Assembly: GCA_043760535.1 (NCBI GenBank)
Contig: JAYUOV010000179.1
Span: 1-12,128 of the forward strand
DNA: 12,128 bases
Source of the DNA: JAZKFT01 sp043760535
GTDB lineage: Bacteria; Bacteroidota; Bacteroidia; Chitinophagales; Chitinophagaceae
Direction of reading: 5' to 3'
Made by a program: the position numbers and the translations under genes. Position 1 is the stretch's first letter, and each line of letters starts with the position of its first letter. Of this stretch, positions 1 through 7,582 are shown one piece after another. A model generated the notes under the pieces. That model had not been told where the DNA came from, made no database searches, and was given only the letters and a program-made list of their open reading frames with translations.

Positions 1-204
1 AACAGAAAAACAAGAGTAAAAAGAAAATAACATATTAAAATAAAATTGTAACTTAAAATGCGGCACTTACAAAATATGGGTTTTTAGAGATGCCCTTAAC
101 GCTTTTCTTTCGAGGCCACCCTAATAAATGGTATGCGAGTAAAACACCTAATCCTATAATTTTTTACCTAATGAAATATTTTATAAACCCAACTGCTTGC
201 TAAA

Positions 205-1326
205 TTGCACCAAACTATATCTTCTGTGCAATTTGCCTACAACTGGTTTTACAGGGTACTACCCATAAAAAAAATACACCCCGATCAGGATTTATTCCTG
301 CTTAACGATGATGAAATAAGAGCCATAAAGCAAAAAGAACGATTTGCGGTATGGGCTGCTGCATTTATTGGAGCTATGGGTGTATTACTGCTTTATATAC
401 CACAGTATGTGGCACCGCAATGGTTTCCGGCAGTTGCCGTTTCTTTATTTGGCAATACGTTTACCGTACCCATTGTGGCATTAGTATTTGGGGTACTTCT
501 GGTTTATGTTGAAATATTGCTCCTTACTTTTCTCAATATTTATTGCATCCATTCCATTGCAGTGGCTACAGGATATCTTAACCACGATAACAAAAAAGAT
601 ATGGAGCTACGCAAAATGATGCTGAATGTAGGCCTTGAAAAAAAGGATAAAAGCCTGCTGAAATATGGCATCGATCCATTGCAGGGCCTTAATAAAAAAG
701 GGCTTTTTATATGGAACTTTTTGCTAACCCTTAAAGCCACTGTAAGTAATATACTATTTAAGTTAATTATACAGCGTTTGCTGGGCCGCTATGCTATAAA
801 GGCCGTGCAGGATATGGCTGGCATACCCATTTTTGCAGCATGGAATGCCTGGGGAACCTGGGTGGTATTAAAGCAGGCAAGGGTTGTAATAATGGGGCAA
901 ACCCTGATAGAAATGCTTTGCAGCCGTATTAAAACCGACCAGGAGCCTACACCCCATTTTAAAGATTTATTGTACGATACCTTACAATACATAGCTGTAA
1001 GCAAAAGAGATTTTCACCAAAACCATTGCATACTTACCAAAAACCTTTTTGCCATTTACAATATAGAACCCAAAACAGTACACCGTTTGGAAGGTAATTA
1101 TGTACAAAAGCTACTGATAACCGCTAAAGAAGAAAAAGAAGTATGCCTGCTGCTGATTGTGGTGGGCTTTATTCTGGATGGCAATATTTCTCTTCGGGAA
1201 ATGCTACAAATAAATGAACTGCAAAAAGTAAAACTGCTGGATCTTACAGGCAAACAAATCTCTCAGTACAAAAAAGATTTTCTAAACGGAAAGGGAATTG
1301 AAATGTTAATATCAAAATACATTTAG
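205..1326 (+). CDS. Unrecognised integral membrane protein, possibly LBF_2804-like
   Basis: A 373-residue protein of unknown function. After a short polar N-terminus there are hydrophobic stretches at about residues 48-69 and 88-118, which suggests two or three membrane spans. A long, mostly helical soluble part follows. Residues 190-237 (LLGRYAIKAVQ...) are Ala/Gly-rich and amphipathic. The C-terminal third (about 250-345) has two helix-rich blocks ending in a VVGFILDGNISLREM motif, loosely like the acidic 'DG-x-I-S-xx-E' turn of TerB-type helical domains; that is inference. The overall look recalls the Leptospira/Bacteroidota LBF_2804 family, but I cannot confirm it. The frame opens after a stop at 184-186 and has no ATG before codon 58. 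TTG at 205 or GTG at 226 are therefore the likely starts, and the exact start is uncertain. The amidase gene begins 46 bases downstream on the same strand. Confidence 0.75.
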   Translation: MHQTISSVQFAYNWFYRVLPIKKIHPDQDLFLLNDDEIRAIKQKERFAVWAAAFIGAMGVLLLYIPQYVAPQWFPAVAVSLFGNTFTVPIVALVFGVLLVYVEILLLTFLNIYCIHSIAVATGYLNHDNKKDMELRKMMLNVGLEKKDKSLLKYGIDPLQGLNKKGLFIWNFLLTLKATVSNILFKLIIQRLLGRYAIKAVQDMAGIPIFAAWNAWGTWVVLKQARVVIMGQTLIEMLCSRIKTDQEPTPHFKDLLYDTLQYIAVSKRDFHQNHCILTKNLFAIYNIEPKTVHRLEGNYVQKLLITAKEEKEVCLLLIVVGFILDGNISLREMLQINELQKVKLLDLTGKQISQYKKDFLNGKGIEMLISKYI

Positions 1327-1372
1327 TGCCAACCAATTACCTAACTAAAAAAAATCAACTTAAACTACTGCT

Positions 1373-3028
1373 ATGAACAGATTCTCAAAAGCCGGTCTTA
1401 TTCTTTTTTTCTGTGCTGCTATTTGCCAATTGTTTGCGCAGGATACGCTTACAAAACAAGACATTACCGCAGCAGCAAAACTGGCCGATGTTCAGTTTAC
1501 CCAACAGGAAACAGACATGATGCTTGCCGATGTAAAGGACAACCAAAAGGAGTATGAGAAGATGCACAAACTGAAACTGGATAATAGTGTGCCGATGAGC
1601 GTTTGGCAAACACCCTTGTTACCCGGCATGACGGTACCCACCAAGCAAAAAGCCATCAACTGGAACCTGCCAAAAAATGTGGTGCTTCCAAAAAATAAAA
1701 ACGAACTCGCATTTTATTCCATTCCACAACTGGCTTCTTTGCTTCGCAATAAAAAAATCACGTCTATTGAACTTACAAGATTTTTTATAGAACGAATCCG
1801 TAAGCATGGCGATAGCCTCCAATGCGTTATCAGCATTACCGAAGACCTCGCCATGAAACAGGCTGCTACGGCAGATGCAGAAATAAAAGCAGGTAAGTTT
1901 CGTAGCATTTTGCAAGGCATTCCGTACGGCTTAAAAGATTTATTTGCTGTAAAAGGAACCAAAACTACCTGGGGTGCCGCACCTTATAAAGACCAAACCA
2001 TAGATGAAGATGCATTTGTATATAGCCAACTGGAAAAATCGGGTGCGGTGCTGATAGCCAAATTTACCCTTGGCGCTTTGGCCATGGGTGATTATTGGTA
2101 TGGCGGCCGCACCAAGAACCCATGGAGTTTAAGGGCTGGCAGCAGCGGATCTTCTGCAGGTTCCACGTCTGCCACAGTAGCCGGGTTGGTACCTTTTGCT
2201 ATTGGTACAGAAACCTATGGTTCTATCATTTCTCCAAGCACAGCCTGTGGTGCTACCGGCTTGAGGCCCACTTTTGGTACGGTTAGCCGCAGCGGCGCCA
2301 TGACGCTGAGTTGGAGCCTCGATAAAGTAGGCCCAATCTGCCGCAGTGCAGAAGATGCGGCAGCCGTTTTTTCCATTATTCATGGTACAGATGGTAAAGA
2401 TGGCAGTGCTGTAAATGCAGCATTTAATTACACCGGCGTAGCCGATTTTAAAAAGCTAAAAATTGCCTATGTAAAAAATTATTTCGATAAGCTTGATAGC
2501 AATGCCAACGACCCAAAAGTGCTGGATGTATATCGTAAACTCGGTGCCACTTTGATTCCTATTGAAATAATAGACTCTGTTTTGTATCCGTTTGATATGA
2601 TTGGGATGGTAATAGGTGCAGAAGCTTCAGCCGCATTTGATGAAATGACAAGGATGAATATAGACGACCAGCTAACCCGCCAAACCCGCAACGATTGGCC
2701 CAATTATTTTAGAACCGCCAGGCTAATACCGGCTACAGAATATGTAAATACCAACCGCCACCGCTACAAACTAATGCAGGATATGGCCAAAATAGTAAAC
2801 CAGTACGACGCCATTATTACACCCACTTTTGGCGGCAGCCAGTTGCCGGTTACTAATCTTACCGGCTATCCGGCTGTATGTTTTCCTAATGGTTTTAACC
2901 AAAATAAAACGCCTACCAGCATTTCCATTATTGGTAAATTATACGATGAAGCCACAATATTAGCATTGGCAAAAGCCTACCAGCAGGCAACAGATTGGGA
3001 GGATATGCACCCGGAAATGTTTAAGTAA
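1373..3028 (+). CDS. Secreted amidase-signature family hydrolase
   Basis: A 551-residue amidase of the Ser-cisSer-Lys (amidase signature, GatA/FAAH-like) family, which hydrolyses carboxamide bonds. An N-terminal signal peptide is visible at residues 1-22 (KAG, then LILFFCAAICQLFAQ), so it should act in the periplasm or outside. This argues against a role as the GatA tRNA amidotransferase subunit. By aligning family motifs I place the catalytic Lys at K188 (GIPYGLKDL), the cis-Ser at S260 (GSSAGS) and the nucleophile at S284 (GTETYGS), with the usual 24-residue spacing. TGLRPTFGTVSRSG at 295-308 is the standard following block. The usual DTGGS is replaced by ETYGS, resembling the ETDGS subgroup of amidases. 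Residues 25-105 form an N-terminal extension seen in Bacteroidota members of this group. The substrate is unknown. ATG at 1373 is chosen because it directly precedes the signal peptide. Confidence 0.92.
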   Translation: MNRFSKAGLILFFCAAICQLFAQDTLTKQDITAAAKLADVQFTQQETDMMLADVKDNQKEYEKMHKLKLDNSVPMSVWQTPLLPGMTVPTKQKAINWNLPKNVVLPKNKNELAFYSIPQLASLLRNKKITSIELTRFFIERIRKHGDSLQCVISITEDLAMKQAATADAEIKAGKFRSILQGIPYGLKDLFAVKGTKTTWGAAPYKDQTIDEDAFVYSQLEKSGAVLIAKFTLGALAMGDYWYGGRTKNPWSLRAGSSGSSAGSTSATVAGLVPFAIGTETYGSIISPSTACGATGLRPTFGTVSRSGAMTLSWSLDKVGPICRSAEDAAAVFSIIHGTDGKDGSAVNAAFNYTGVADFKKLKIAYVKNYFDKLDSNANDPKVLDVYRKLGATLIPIEIIDSVLYPFDMIGMVIGAEASAAFDEMTRMNIDDQLTRQTRNDWPNYFRTARLIPATEYVNTNRHRYKLMQDMAKIVNQYDAIITPTFGGSQLPVTNLTGYPAVCFPNGFNQNKTPTSISIIGKLYDEATILALAKAYQQATDWEDMHPEMFK

Positions 3029-3082
3029 AACGTTATTTCATTACAGTTCCAAAAGCAATGCATAAAGCGATTTTTATGCTAG

Positions 3083-3467
3083 CCAAGTTTTTCTAAATTA
3101 CCTGTGCAGGCAGGCACTAAATGCTGGTACATGCATGGCTACACGCGGCTGAGCCCAATTGTATTTTACACATGGCACATGGCATGGCTGAGTATGCTTT
3201 ACCATGCGCACCTATGCCGAAATGCTAGTACAGCAAGGCACTGCCGTAAATGCCCACAACCAAAGAGGCTTATGGAAAAGCAGTGGCCTCAATAGAACGG
3301 CAGGGCATTGCAAAAAAGGATTGGCTTTATAAGCAGGTAAATGATATGCACCTAGCCCACATTGCAGCATTTAGCTCGTAAGGCATTGTAAATGGGTGAT
3401 TTTGCTTTTTTGTTGTTCCAGTTTGTGTACTACGGATTTTCGTTTTACAAATGGTGTGCAAAGAAGG
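3083..3467 (+). pseudogene. Decayed lysophospholipase-like alpha/beta hydrolase
   Basis: No intact frame exists, but pieces of a Hydrolase_4 (monoacylglycerol lipase/lysophospholipase) protein can be read in order across all three forward frames. They are FSKLPVQAGTKCWYMHGYTRLSP (from about 3089), ILHMAHGMAEYAL (3163-3201, the HG oxyanion motif), YAEMLVQQGTAVNAHNQRG (3213-3269), then after a one-base shift YGKAVASIERQGIAKKDW and VNDMH (about 3271-3354). A damaged GHSMGSF nucleophile elbow follows (CAT TGT, two extra bases, ATG GGT GAT TTT at 3384-3403; Ser would be Cys), then FTNGVQRR (3438-3467), matching the family's SGTNG block. This order matches the family layout from N-terminus to just past the nucleophile. 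The C-terminal half is not found. At least four frameshifts rule out a working enzyme. The last open piece is a 43-codon frame at 3250-3381. The identification rests on motif recognition alone. Confidence 0.6.
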
Positions 3468-3493
3468 TGAACAAGAACCACTGGCTATAAAAC

Positions 3494-3566
3494 GGGTTTG
3501 GCTAAAGTGGCGGTTGAGTGCTCCGCATTAACATTTGTGGTAAAAATAGCCACTTTGGCCAAGCCC
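3494..3566. repeat. Long imperfect inverted repeat (18-bp arms)
   Basis: The left arm GGGTTTGGCTAAAGTGGC (3494-3511) and the right arm GCCACTTTGGCCAAGCCC (3549-3566) are complementary at 16 of 18 positions around a 37-base centre. Both exceptions become G-U pairs if the plus strand is transcribed, and A-C mismatches on the minus strand. No T-tract follows, so it is not a typical terminator. It lies about 27 bases past the last recognisable hydrolase remnant. It could be a MITE-like insertion, a REP-type element or a structured RNA. Confidence 0.6.
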
Positions 3567-3567
3567 A

Positions 3568-3769
3568 AAACCGTTGTGCGTATTGAATGCTGAGATGATA
3601 AAACTTAATTGTAATAGATTGTTGCACTTTTCTGTTCTGTACACAATTACTTTATTGGTTGCCTTGGCTACTCTGGATGCCATATTCAACTAATAATTGA
3701 CATAAACCAATAAAGGATCATTATTAGGTTGCTTTTTCTGATGCTGCAAAAGATATACAAGCTGCTCCG
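3568..3769. other. Intergenic stretch with one spaced inverted repeat
   Basis: No coding remnant is recognisable between the long inverted repeat and the end of the yebC-family gene. The only structure seen is an 11-bp perfect inverted repeat, CTTTATTGGTT (3650-3660) and AACCAATAAAG (3705-3715), separated by 44 bases. It lies 54 bases beyond the minus-strand yebC stop codon and could stabilise or end that transcript. There is no clear T-tract, so its function is unassigned. Confidence 0.4.
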
Positions 3770-4492
3770 CTATTTCAGGTTATGGAACACTTTCTGCACA
3801 TCCTCGTCCTGCTCTATTTTATCTACCAGTTTCAGTAAATCTTCGGCTTCGGCTTCGCCCAGCTCTACGGTGTTTTGGGGTATCCATTCCAGTTCGGTGC
3901 TAATGGGGGTAATGCCTTTTTCTTCAAGTGCTTTTTGCAGACTGCCAAAATCGGTAAAATTGCAGCGGAGCATTAGTACGGTGTCGCCATTTTCTTCTGT
4001 GCTTTCGCCAAGTTCGTCCAGCCCGGCATCTATCAGTTCAAATTCCAGTTCGTCCTGATCTAGCCCGGCAGGGTTTAGCTTAAATACACCCATTTTTTTA
4101 AACTGAAAACTTACACTGCCGCTATTACCCAATACGCCATGGCCTTTGGTAAAAATGCTTTTTACATTGGCCACGGTACGCACATGGTTATCAGTTGCTG
4201 TTTCCACAATAATGGCTACACCGTGTGGGCCGTAACCTTCGTATAATATCTCTTCGTAGTTGCTGGTGTCTTTACCCATAGCCCTTTTAATGGCGGCTTC
4301 CACACGATCTTTGGGCATACCGCAAGCCTTGGCATTTAGGTAGCAGCGACGCAGTGCGGGGTTGGTACTTACATCGGGTCCGCCAGCTTTTACAGCTATA
4401 TTTATTTCCTTACCAATACGGGTAAAGTTTTTGGCCATTTTATCCCAACGGGCAAACATGGCGTGTTTTCTTACTTCAAATATCCTACCCAT
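3770..4492 (-). CDS. yebC: YebC/PmpR (TACO1) family protein
   Basis: A 240-residue member of the YebC/TACO1 family, close to the usual 235-250 length. These cytosolic proteins were long annotated as DNA-binding transcriptional regulators. More recent work links family members to translation, relieving ribosome stalling at proline-rich stretches. Visible family blocks are KNFTRIGKEINIAVKAGGPD (21-40), NPALRRC (44-50), MPKDRVEAAIKRAMG (59-73), YEGYGPHGVAIIVE (84-97), TDNHVRTVANVKSIFTK (100-116) and GSVSFQFKKMGVF (125-137). The acidic C-terminus (150-235) is also typical. The N-terminus MGRIFEVRKHAMFARW is the Bacteroidota form of the common MAGHSKWANIKHRK start, which supports ATG at 4492. A partial heptamer-type repeat ends about 8 bases before the start codon. 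The gene is separated from the upstream permease by a terminator and is probably transcribed on its own. Confidence 0.95.
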   Translation of the reverse strand: MGRIFEVRKHAMFARWDKMAKNFTRIGKEINIAVKAGGPDVSTNPALRRCYLNAKACGMPKDRVEAAIKRAMGKDTSNYEEILYEGYGPHGVAIIVETATDNHVRTVANVKSIFTKGHGVLGNSGSVSFQFKKMGVFKLNPAGLDQDELEFELIDAGLDELGESTEENGDTVLMLRCNFTDFGSLQKALEEKGITPISTELEWIPQNTVELGEAEAEDLLKLVDKIEQDEDVQKVFHNLK

Positions 4493-4500
4493 TTCAATTT

Positions 4501-4529
4501 ACGATTTACTATTTTGGAATTTTTTAAAC
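4501..4529. repeat. Degenerate copy of heptamer boundary repeat
   Basis: The plus-strand sequence ACGATTTACTATTTTGGAAT followed by T-rich DNA matches the beginning and middle of the 33-bp repeats at 11408-11440 and 11854-11886, with several changes. As with those copies, it lies just before the start codon of a minus-strand gene (yebC). Because it is AT-rich and degenerate, chance similarity is possible. Confidence 0.4.
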
Positions 4530-4597
4530 AATGCATTTTTTTACTTGAATCTAAGCTGCATTAAATTTTAAGATTTGATATTTAGTAGTAATTATTG

Positions 4598-4627
4598 TTA
4601 GCCATAAAAATTAATCTTTATGGCTAA
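4598..4627. repeat. Perfect 11-bp inverted repeat (hairpin)
   Basis: The arms TTAGCCATAAA (4598-4608) and TTTATGGCTAA (4617-4627) pair perfectly around an 8-base loop. The element lies between the permease terminator and yebC, about 106 bases before the yebC start. It may be an operator, a leader hairpin or a second terminator stem. Nothing in the sequence decides between these. Confidence 0.6.
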
Positions 4628-4638
4628 TTTTAATATTA

Positions 4639-4681
4639 AAAAAGGTGTGTCACACAATTAAAAAATGTGGCACACCTTTTT
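4639..4681 (-). terminator. Rho-independent terminator after the permease gene
   Basis: The arms AAAAAGGTGTGTCACA (4639-4654) and TGTGGCACACCTTTTT (4666-4681) form a 16-bp stem with a single T-G exception and an 11-base loop. On the minus strand the stem ends in a run of T, 46 bases beyond the permease stop codon. The A/T tails on both sides would let it work in either direction. Confidence 0.85.
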
Positions 4682-4726
4682 CTGTTTCTTATCTTTCGTT
4701 TATAGTCTGTCGTTTACAAGCTAAAT

Positions 4727-6220
4727 TTATTTTCTCAGTTTACTATGCTTGCGGCTGTAGGCAAAATAGACTATTAATCCAACTATCATCCATCCAAATG
4801 CCACAAGTAATGTTTGTGTATCTAAGCCAATAATCATGGCAAAGCAAATTAGAGCCCCCAAAACAGATACTACCGGGGCAAAAGGCGTTTTAAAAGGACG
4901 TTCGATATTAGGTGATTTTACCCTCAATATCCAAACGCCTAAGCTTACTAGTACAAAGGCAAACAACGTTCCAAAACTGGTTAAATCTCCTGCAACGTGG
5001 CCAGGTACAAATGCTGCAAATAAGCCTACAAAAACAAATAAAATCCAGTTTGCTTTGTATGGAGTTTTATATTTAGGGTGCAATGCTCCAAATGCTTTTG
5101 GAATTAATCCATCGTTACTCATAGTATAAAAAATACGACTTTGACCCATTAACATTACCAGTATTACTGAACTAAAACCAGCCAAAATGGCTATGGTAAC
5201 CGCTTTGGCTAACCAACCATATCCAGTCATGTATTGAGATATTGCATACGCAACCGATGCCTCTCGACCTTTTTCTGGGTCTACAAAATCTTTCCAATTA
5301 GCTACACCTGTTAGCACATGCCCAAACAAAATGTACAATATGGTGCAAACCACTAAAGAACCCAAAATACCAATTGGCATATCACGTTTGGGGTTTTTGG
5401 CTTCTTGTGCAGCAGTACTTACTGCATCAAAACCTATAAATGCAAAAAATACAATTGCAGCGCCGCCAAGCACACCACCCCAGCCATGTTTATTCCATCC
5501 ACTATAATCGGCTATTACTTTTCCTGCAGTATCTTTTACAGCAGCAGTACCTTCTGGTATTAAATATGGTGTATGATTTTCTGGATTTATAAACTGCCAC
5601 CCAATAGCTATAAATAGCAATACAATTATTACTTTAATGAACACGATTATCATATTTACTACTGCACTTTCTTGTGATCCTTTAATTAATAATAATGTTA
5701 TTAGTAAAAGTATAACCAGTGCCGGAGCATTAATCATTCCTTTGTGCAAAACCCCGGCTGTATCAGTAAAACTTTCAAAAGGAGAATGGCACCATTCATA
5801 AGGTATCTGCCCTCCTAACAGCTTATTTAAATATTCACTCCAGGCAATAGAAACAGTAGCTGCCCCTAAAGCATATTCCATAATTAATGCCCAGCCAATA
5901 ATCCATGCAACCAATTCTCCCATGGTAACATAACTGTAAGCATAAGCGCTGCCCGCAATGGGAATCATGGCTGCAAATTCTGCATAGCACAATCCCGCAA
6001 AAGCACAACCAATAGCTGCTACAATGAATGAAATCGTAACGCCTGGTCCGGCAGCTTGTCCCGCAGCGGCAGCCGTTCGTACAAATAAGCCGGCACCAAT
6101 AATAGCCCCAATTCCCAAAGCGATTAAATTACCTGCACCAAGTGTTCTTTTTAAACCTTTTTCACCCTCGTCAGCTTGTGCTAACATAAGGTCTAAAGAT
6201 TTTTTAATAAATAAACTCAT
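4727..6220 (-). CDS. APC-family amino acid permease (cationic amino acid transporter type)
   Basis: A 497-residue inner-membrane transporter of the amino acid-polyamine-organocation superfamily, closest in feel to the CAT/YfnA group, which takes up amino acids with protons. TM1 carries the substrate-binding glycine motif GAIIGAGLF (38-46) followed by GQAAGPG (54-60). The TM2/TM3 region has CYAEFAAMIPIAGSAYAYSYV (78-98), and TM6 has FFAFIGFDAVSTAAQEAKNP (258-277), all family hallmarks. Twelve or more hydrophobic spans are visible up to residue 487. Non-membrane insertions at about 139-160 and 210-248 probably face the periplasm. The C-terminus is short and basic. The substrate cannot be read from sequence. 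ATG at 6220 gives the expected 27-residue cytosolic lead before TM1. It has its own terminator at 4639-4681 and a possible promoter upstream, so it is probably monocistronic. Confidence 0.95.
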   Translation of the reverse strand: MSLFIKKSLDLMLAQADEGEKGLKRTLGAGNLIALGIGAIIGAGLFVRTAAAAGQAAGPGVTISFIVAAIGCAFAGLCYAEFAAMIPIAGSAYAYSYVTMGELVAWIIGWALIMEYALGAATVSIAWSEYLNKLLGGQIPYEWCHSPFESFTDTAGVLHKGMINAPALVILLLITLLLIKGSQESAVVNMIIVFIKVIIVLLFIAIGWQFINPENHTPYLIPEGTAAVKDTAGKVIADYSGWNKHGWGGVLGGAAIVFFAFIGFDAVSTAAQEAKNPKRDMPIGILGSLVVCTILYILFGHVLTGVANWKDFVDPEKGREASVAYAISQYMTGYGWLAKAVTIAILAGFSSVILVMLMGQSRIFYTMSNDGLIPKAFGALHPKYKTPYKANWILFVFVGLFAAFVPGHVAGDLTSFGTLFAFVLVSLGVWILRVKSPNIERPFKTPFAPVVSVLGALICFAMIIGLDTQTLLVAFGWMIVGLIVYFAYSRKHSKLRK

Positions 6221-6244
6221 AATTAGTAGTTAAGTTTTAGAGTG

Positions 6245-6275
6245 GTAAAATAGTTACAAATTGTTAACCCACAAA
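6245..6275 (-). promoter_or_regulatory. Possible Bacteroidota-type promoter for the permease
   Basis: On the minus strand TTTG (plus 6272-6275) is followed after 19 bases by TATTTTAC (plus 6245-6252). This is an imperfect fit to the Bacteroidota sigma factor pattern TTTG-N19-21-TAnnTTTG, about 25 bases before the start codon. Two of the six defined -7 positions do not match, so this is tentative. Confidence 0.3.
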
Positions 6276-6320
6276 TTCGAATTCATAAAAAAGCAGAGAA
6301 AACTGATATGCGGTAGAAGA

Positions 6321-6366
6321 AAATGGACAAATGAGGAAATATGCAAATGTGCAAATGGACAAATGG
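6321..6366. repeat. Tandem AAATGNNCA-type repeat
   Basis: The plus strand reads as a run of short near-repeats: AAATGGACAAATGAGG, AAATATGCAAATGTGC, AAATGGACAAATGG. The core AAATG recurs about every 7-9 bases. It is different from the GATTTAC family beside it. It lies between the permease start and the glycosyltransferase stop and has no coding potential that I can see. Confidence 0.6.
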
Positions 6367-6381
6367 AGTGCTACCAGTAGT

Positions 6382-6420
6382 CATAAATCACAAATCATAA
6401 ATCCGAAATCATAAATCATT
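6382..6420. repeat. Heptamer boundary repeat at the glycosyltransferase stop
   Basis: The plus strand CATAAATCACAAATCATAAA followed by TCCGAAATCATAAATCATT consists of units AAATCAY/AAATCCG. Read on the minus strand it is the same kind of array as the GATTTACGATTTGGGATTTACG repeats near 11.4-12.0 kb, with ATG in place of ACG. It overlaps the TGA stop codon of the glycosyltransferase at 6416-6418. Confidence 0.55.
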
Positions 6421-7555
6421 TAATGCTTTTCGCCACTCTTAAATATTCTTTGCAAATCCGTTCGATAGCGAATTTCTTTTGCATCAGCAGTCTTCCGTTT
6501 TTACCCATTTTACGCAGTTTATCTTTGGGCATTTCCATCATCATTTCCATTTTTTCGGCCAGGTCTACCGGGTCTTTGGTTTTGCAAAACAAACCGGTAA
6601 CATGGTTGGTTATGGCTTCTTTACAGCCTTTTTGGTAGGTAGTAATAATGGGCAGCCGCATACTTGCAGCTTCCATCAGGCAGCGGGGTAAGCCTTCGTT
6701 ATAGTAGCTGGGCAGTACAAAACAATCTGCCTCGGCCAGCAGTGGCCGCACATCTTCGGTAAATGGGTGAATGCTTAGCAGGCCTTCTTTTTCCCAATCC
6801 ACCAACTGGTTTTGGCTAATGCCATCGGGGTGGCCGGGGTCGGTTACGCCTACCAATATGCAGGCAAACTGGTGGCCTTGATTTTTTAAAACCCTGGCAG
6901 CATCGGCCAAAGTGCCAATGCCCTTGCTATATAATAATCTTGTGGCAATAATAAATGTAAAAGGCTTTTCAGCTATTTGTTCATGTGGGTATTCGTCGGG
7001 TAAAAAGTGTTCGGTATTAATGCCTTCGCCATGCAGAATGTGTACTTTTTTTACATTCACCATTTTGTGCTGTATAAAAAAAGAACCGTCTTCGTTATTT
7101 AAAAACCAAACTTCTACCGGAATTTTTAAGGCCTGCTGATACAGCTTTTTTACCACACCAAAAAGCAGGTTTCGTTTGGTAAAAGCATAACCAATGCCGT
7201 TTACAATAGCAATGCATTTTACCCCAGCACTTTTTGCAGCAAAGCTGCCAAAAATATTGGCTTTAATGGCGTAATGAAACACACACAGCGGCTGGTATTT
7301 TTTATAAATTTCATTTAGTTTAAAGTACAGGCTAATGCTGGCAAAGGGATTACGGGTCTTATTGCTGAACTCGTAAGGAATATAGGTTATGGCAGAATCT
7401 GTAAACGCTTCCACTTTTCTATCTTCTGGTGCTACTATAAGAACCTGGTAGCCTTTGTCTATAAAAAAACGGATCACATCGTACCGGTGTATATAAATAT
7501 ACCAAGCACTGTTAGAAACAAATCCTACCCAATTTTTTTGTGGTGTTCCGTTCAC
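6416..7555 (-). CDS. GT4-type glycosyltransferase
   Basis: A 379-residue cytosolic or membrane-associated GT-B glycosyltransferase that would transfer a sugar from a nucleotide donor onto a glycan or lipid-linked acceptor. The N-terminal half fits the Glyco_trans_4_2 acceptor domain (VGFVSNSAWYIYIHRYDVIR at 10-29, GIGYAFT at 120-126). The C-terminal half is a Glycos_transf_1 domain with donor-site residues around RLLYSKGI (206-213) and a clear EX7E pair, E287 and E295, in EGLPRCLMEAASMRLPIITT. Its closest look is to capsule/O-antigen enzymes of the PglA/CapM kind; donor and acceptor are unknown. The start codon is GTG at 7555: the frame meets a stop three codons upstream and has no ATG in the N-terminal domain. 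It is divergent from the methyltransferase/GT-C pair, which suggests a shared surface-glycan role. Confidence 0.93.
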   Translation of the reverse strand: MNGTPQKNWVGFVSNSAWYIYIHRYDVIRFFIDKGYQVLIVAPEDRKVEAFTDSAITYIPYEFSNKTRNPFASISLYFKLNEIYKKYQPLCVFHYAIKANIFGSFAAKSAGVKCIAIVNGIGYAFTKRNLLFGVVKKLYQQALKIPVEVWFLNNEDGSFFIQHKMVNVKKVHILHGEGINTEHFLPDEYPHEQIAEKPFTFIIATRLLYSKGIGTLADAARVLKNQGHQFACILVGVTDPGHPDGISQNQLVDWEKEGLLSIHPFTEDVRPLLAEADCFVLPSYYNEGLPRCLMEAASMRLPIITTYQKGCKEAITNHVTGLFCKTKDPVDLAEKMEMMMEMPKDKLRKMGKNGRLLMQKKFAIERICKEYLRVAKSIK

Positions 7556-7582
7556 TATTTTCTAATGTTTTTAATTAGGCAA

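Noticed and set aside
1..204. Possible gene fragment at the left edge
   Set aside because: All frames on both strands are short and show no family-like residues; only AT-rich intergenic DNA is seen. No good promoter match was found either.
3060..3079. Hairpin GCATAAA-GCGATT-TTTATGC after the amidase as a terminator
   Set aside because: A 7-bp stem is present but is not followed directly by a T-run, so it is too weak to call.
3104..3295. 63-codon open frame on the plus strand
   Set aside because: It is only one frame of the broken hydrolase; the family-like residues jump to other frames within it, so it is not a separate gene.
3729..4058. 109-codon Ser-rich frame on the plus strand
   Set aside because: It lies antisense inside the well-supported yebC gene; the Ser runs come from reading Glu/Asp-rich codons backwards.
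4836..5129. 97-codon frame on the plus strand
   Set aside because: Antisense shadow of the permease gene, with no recognisable domain.
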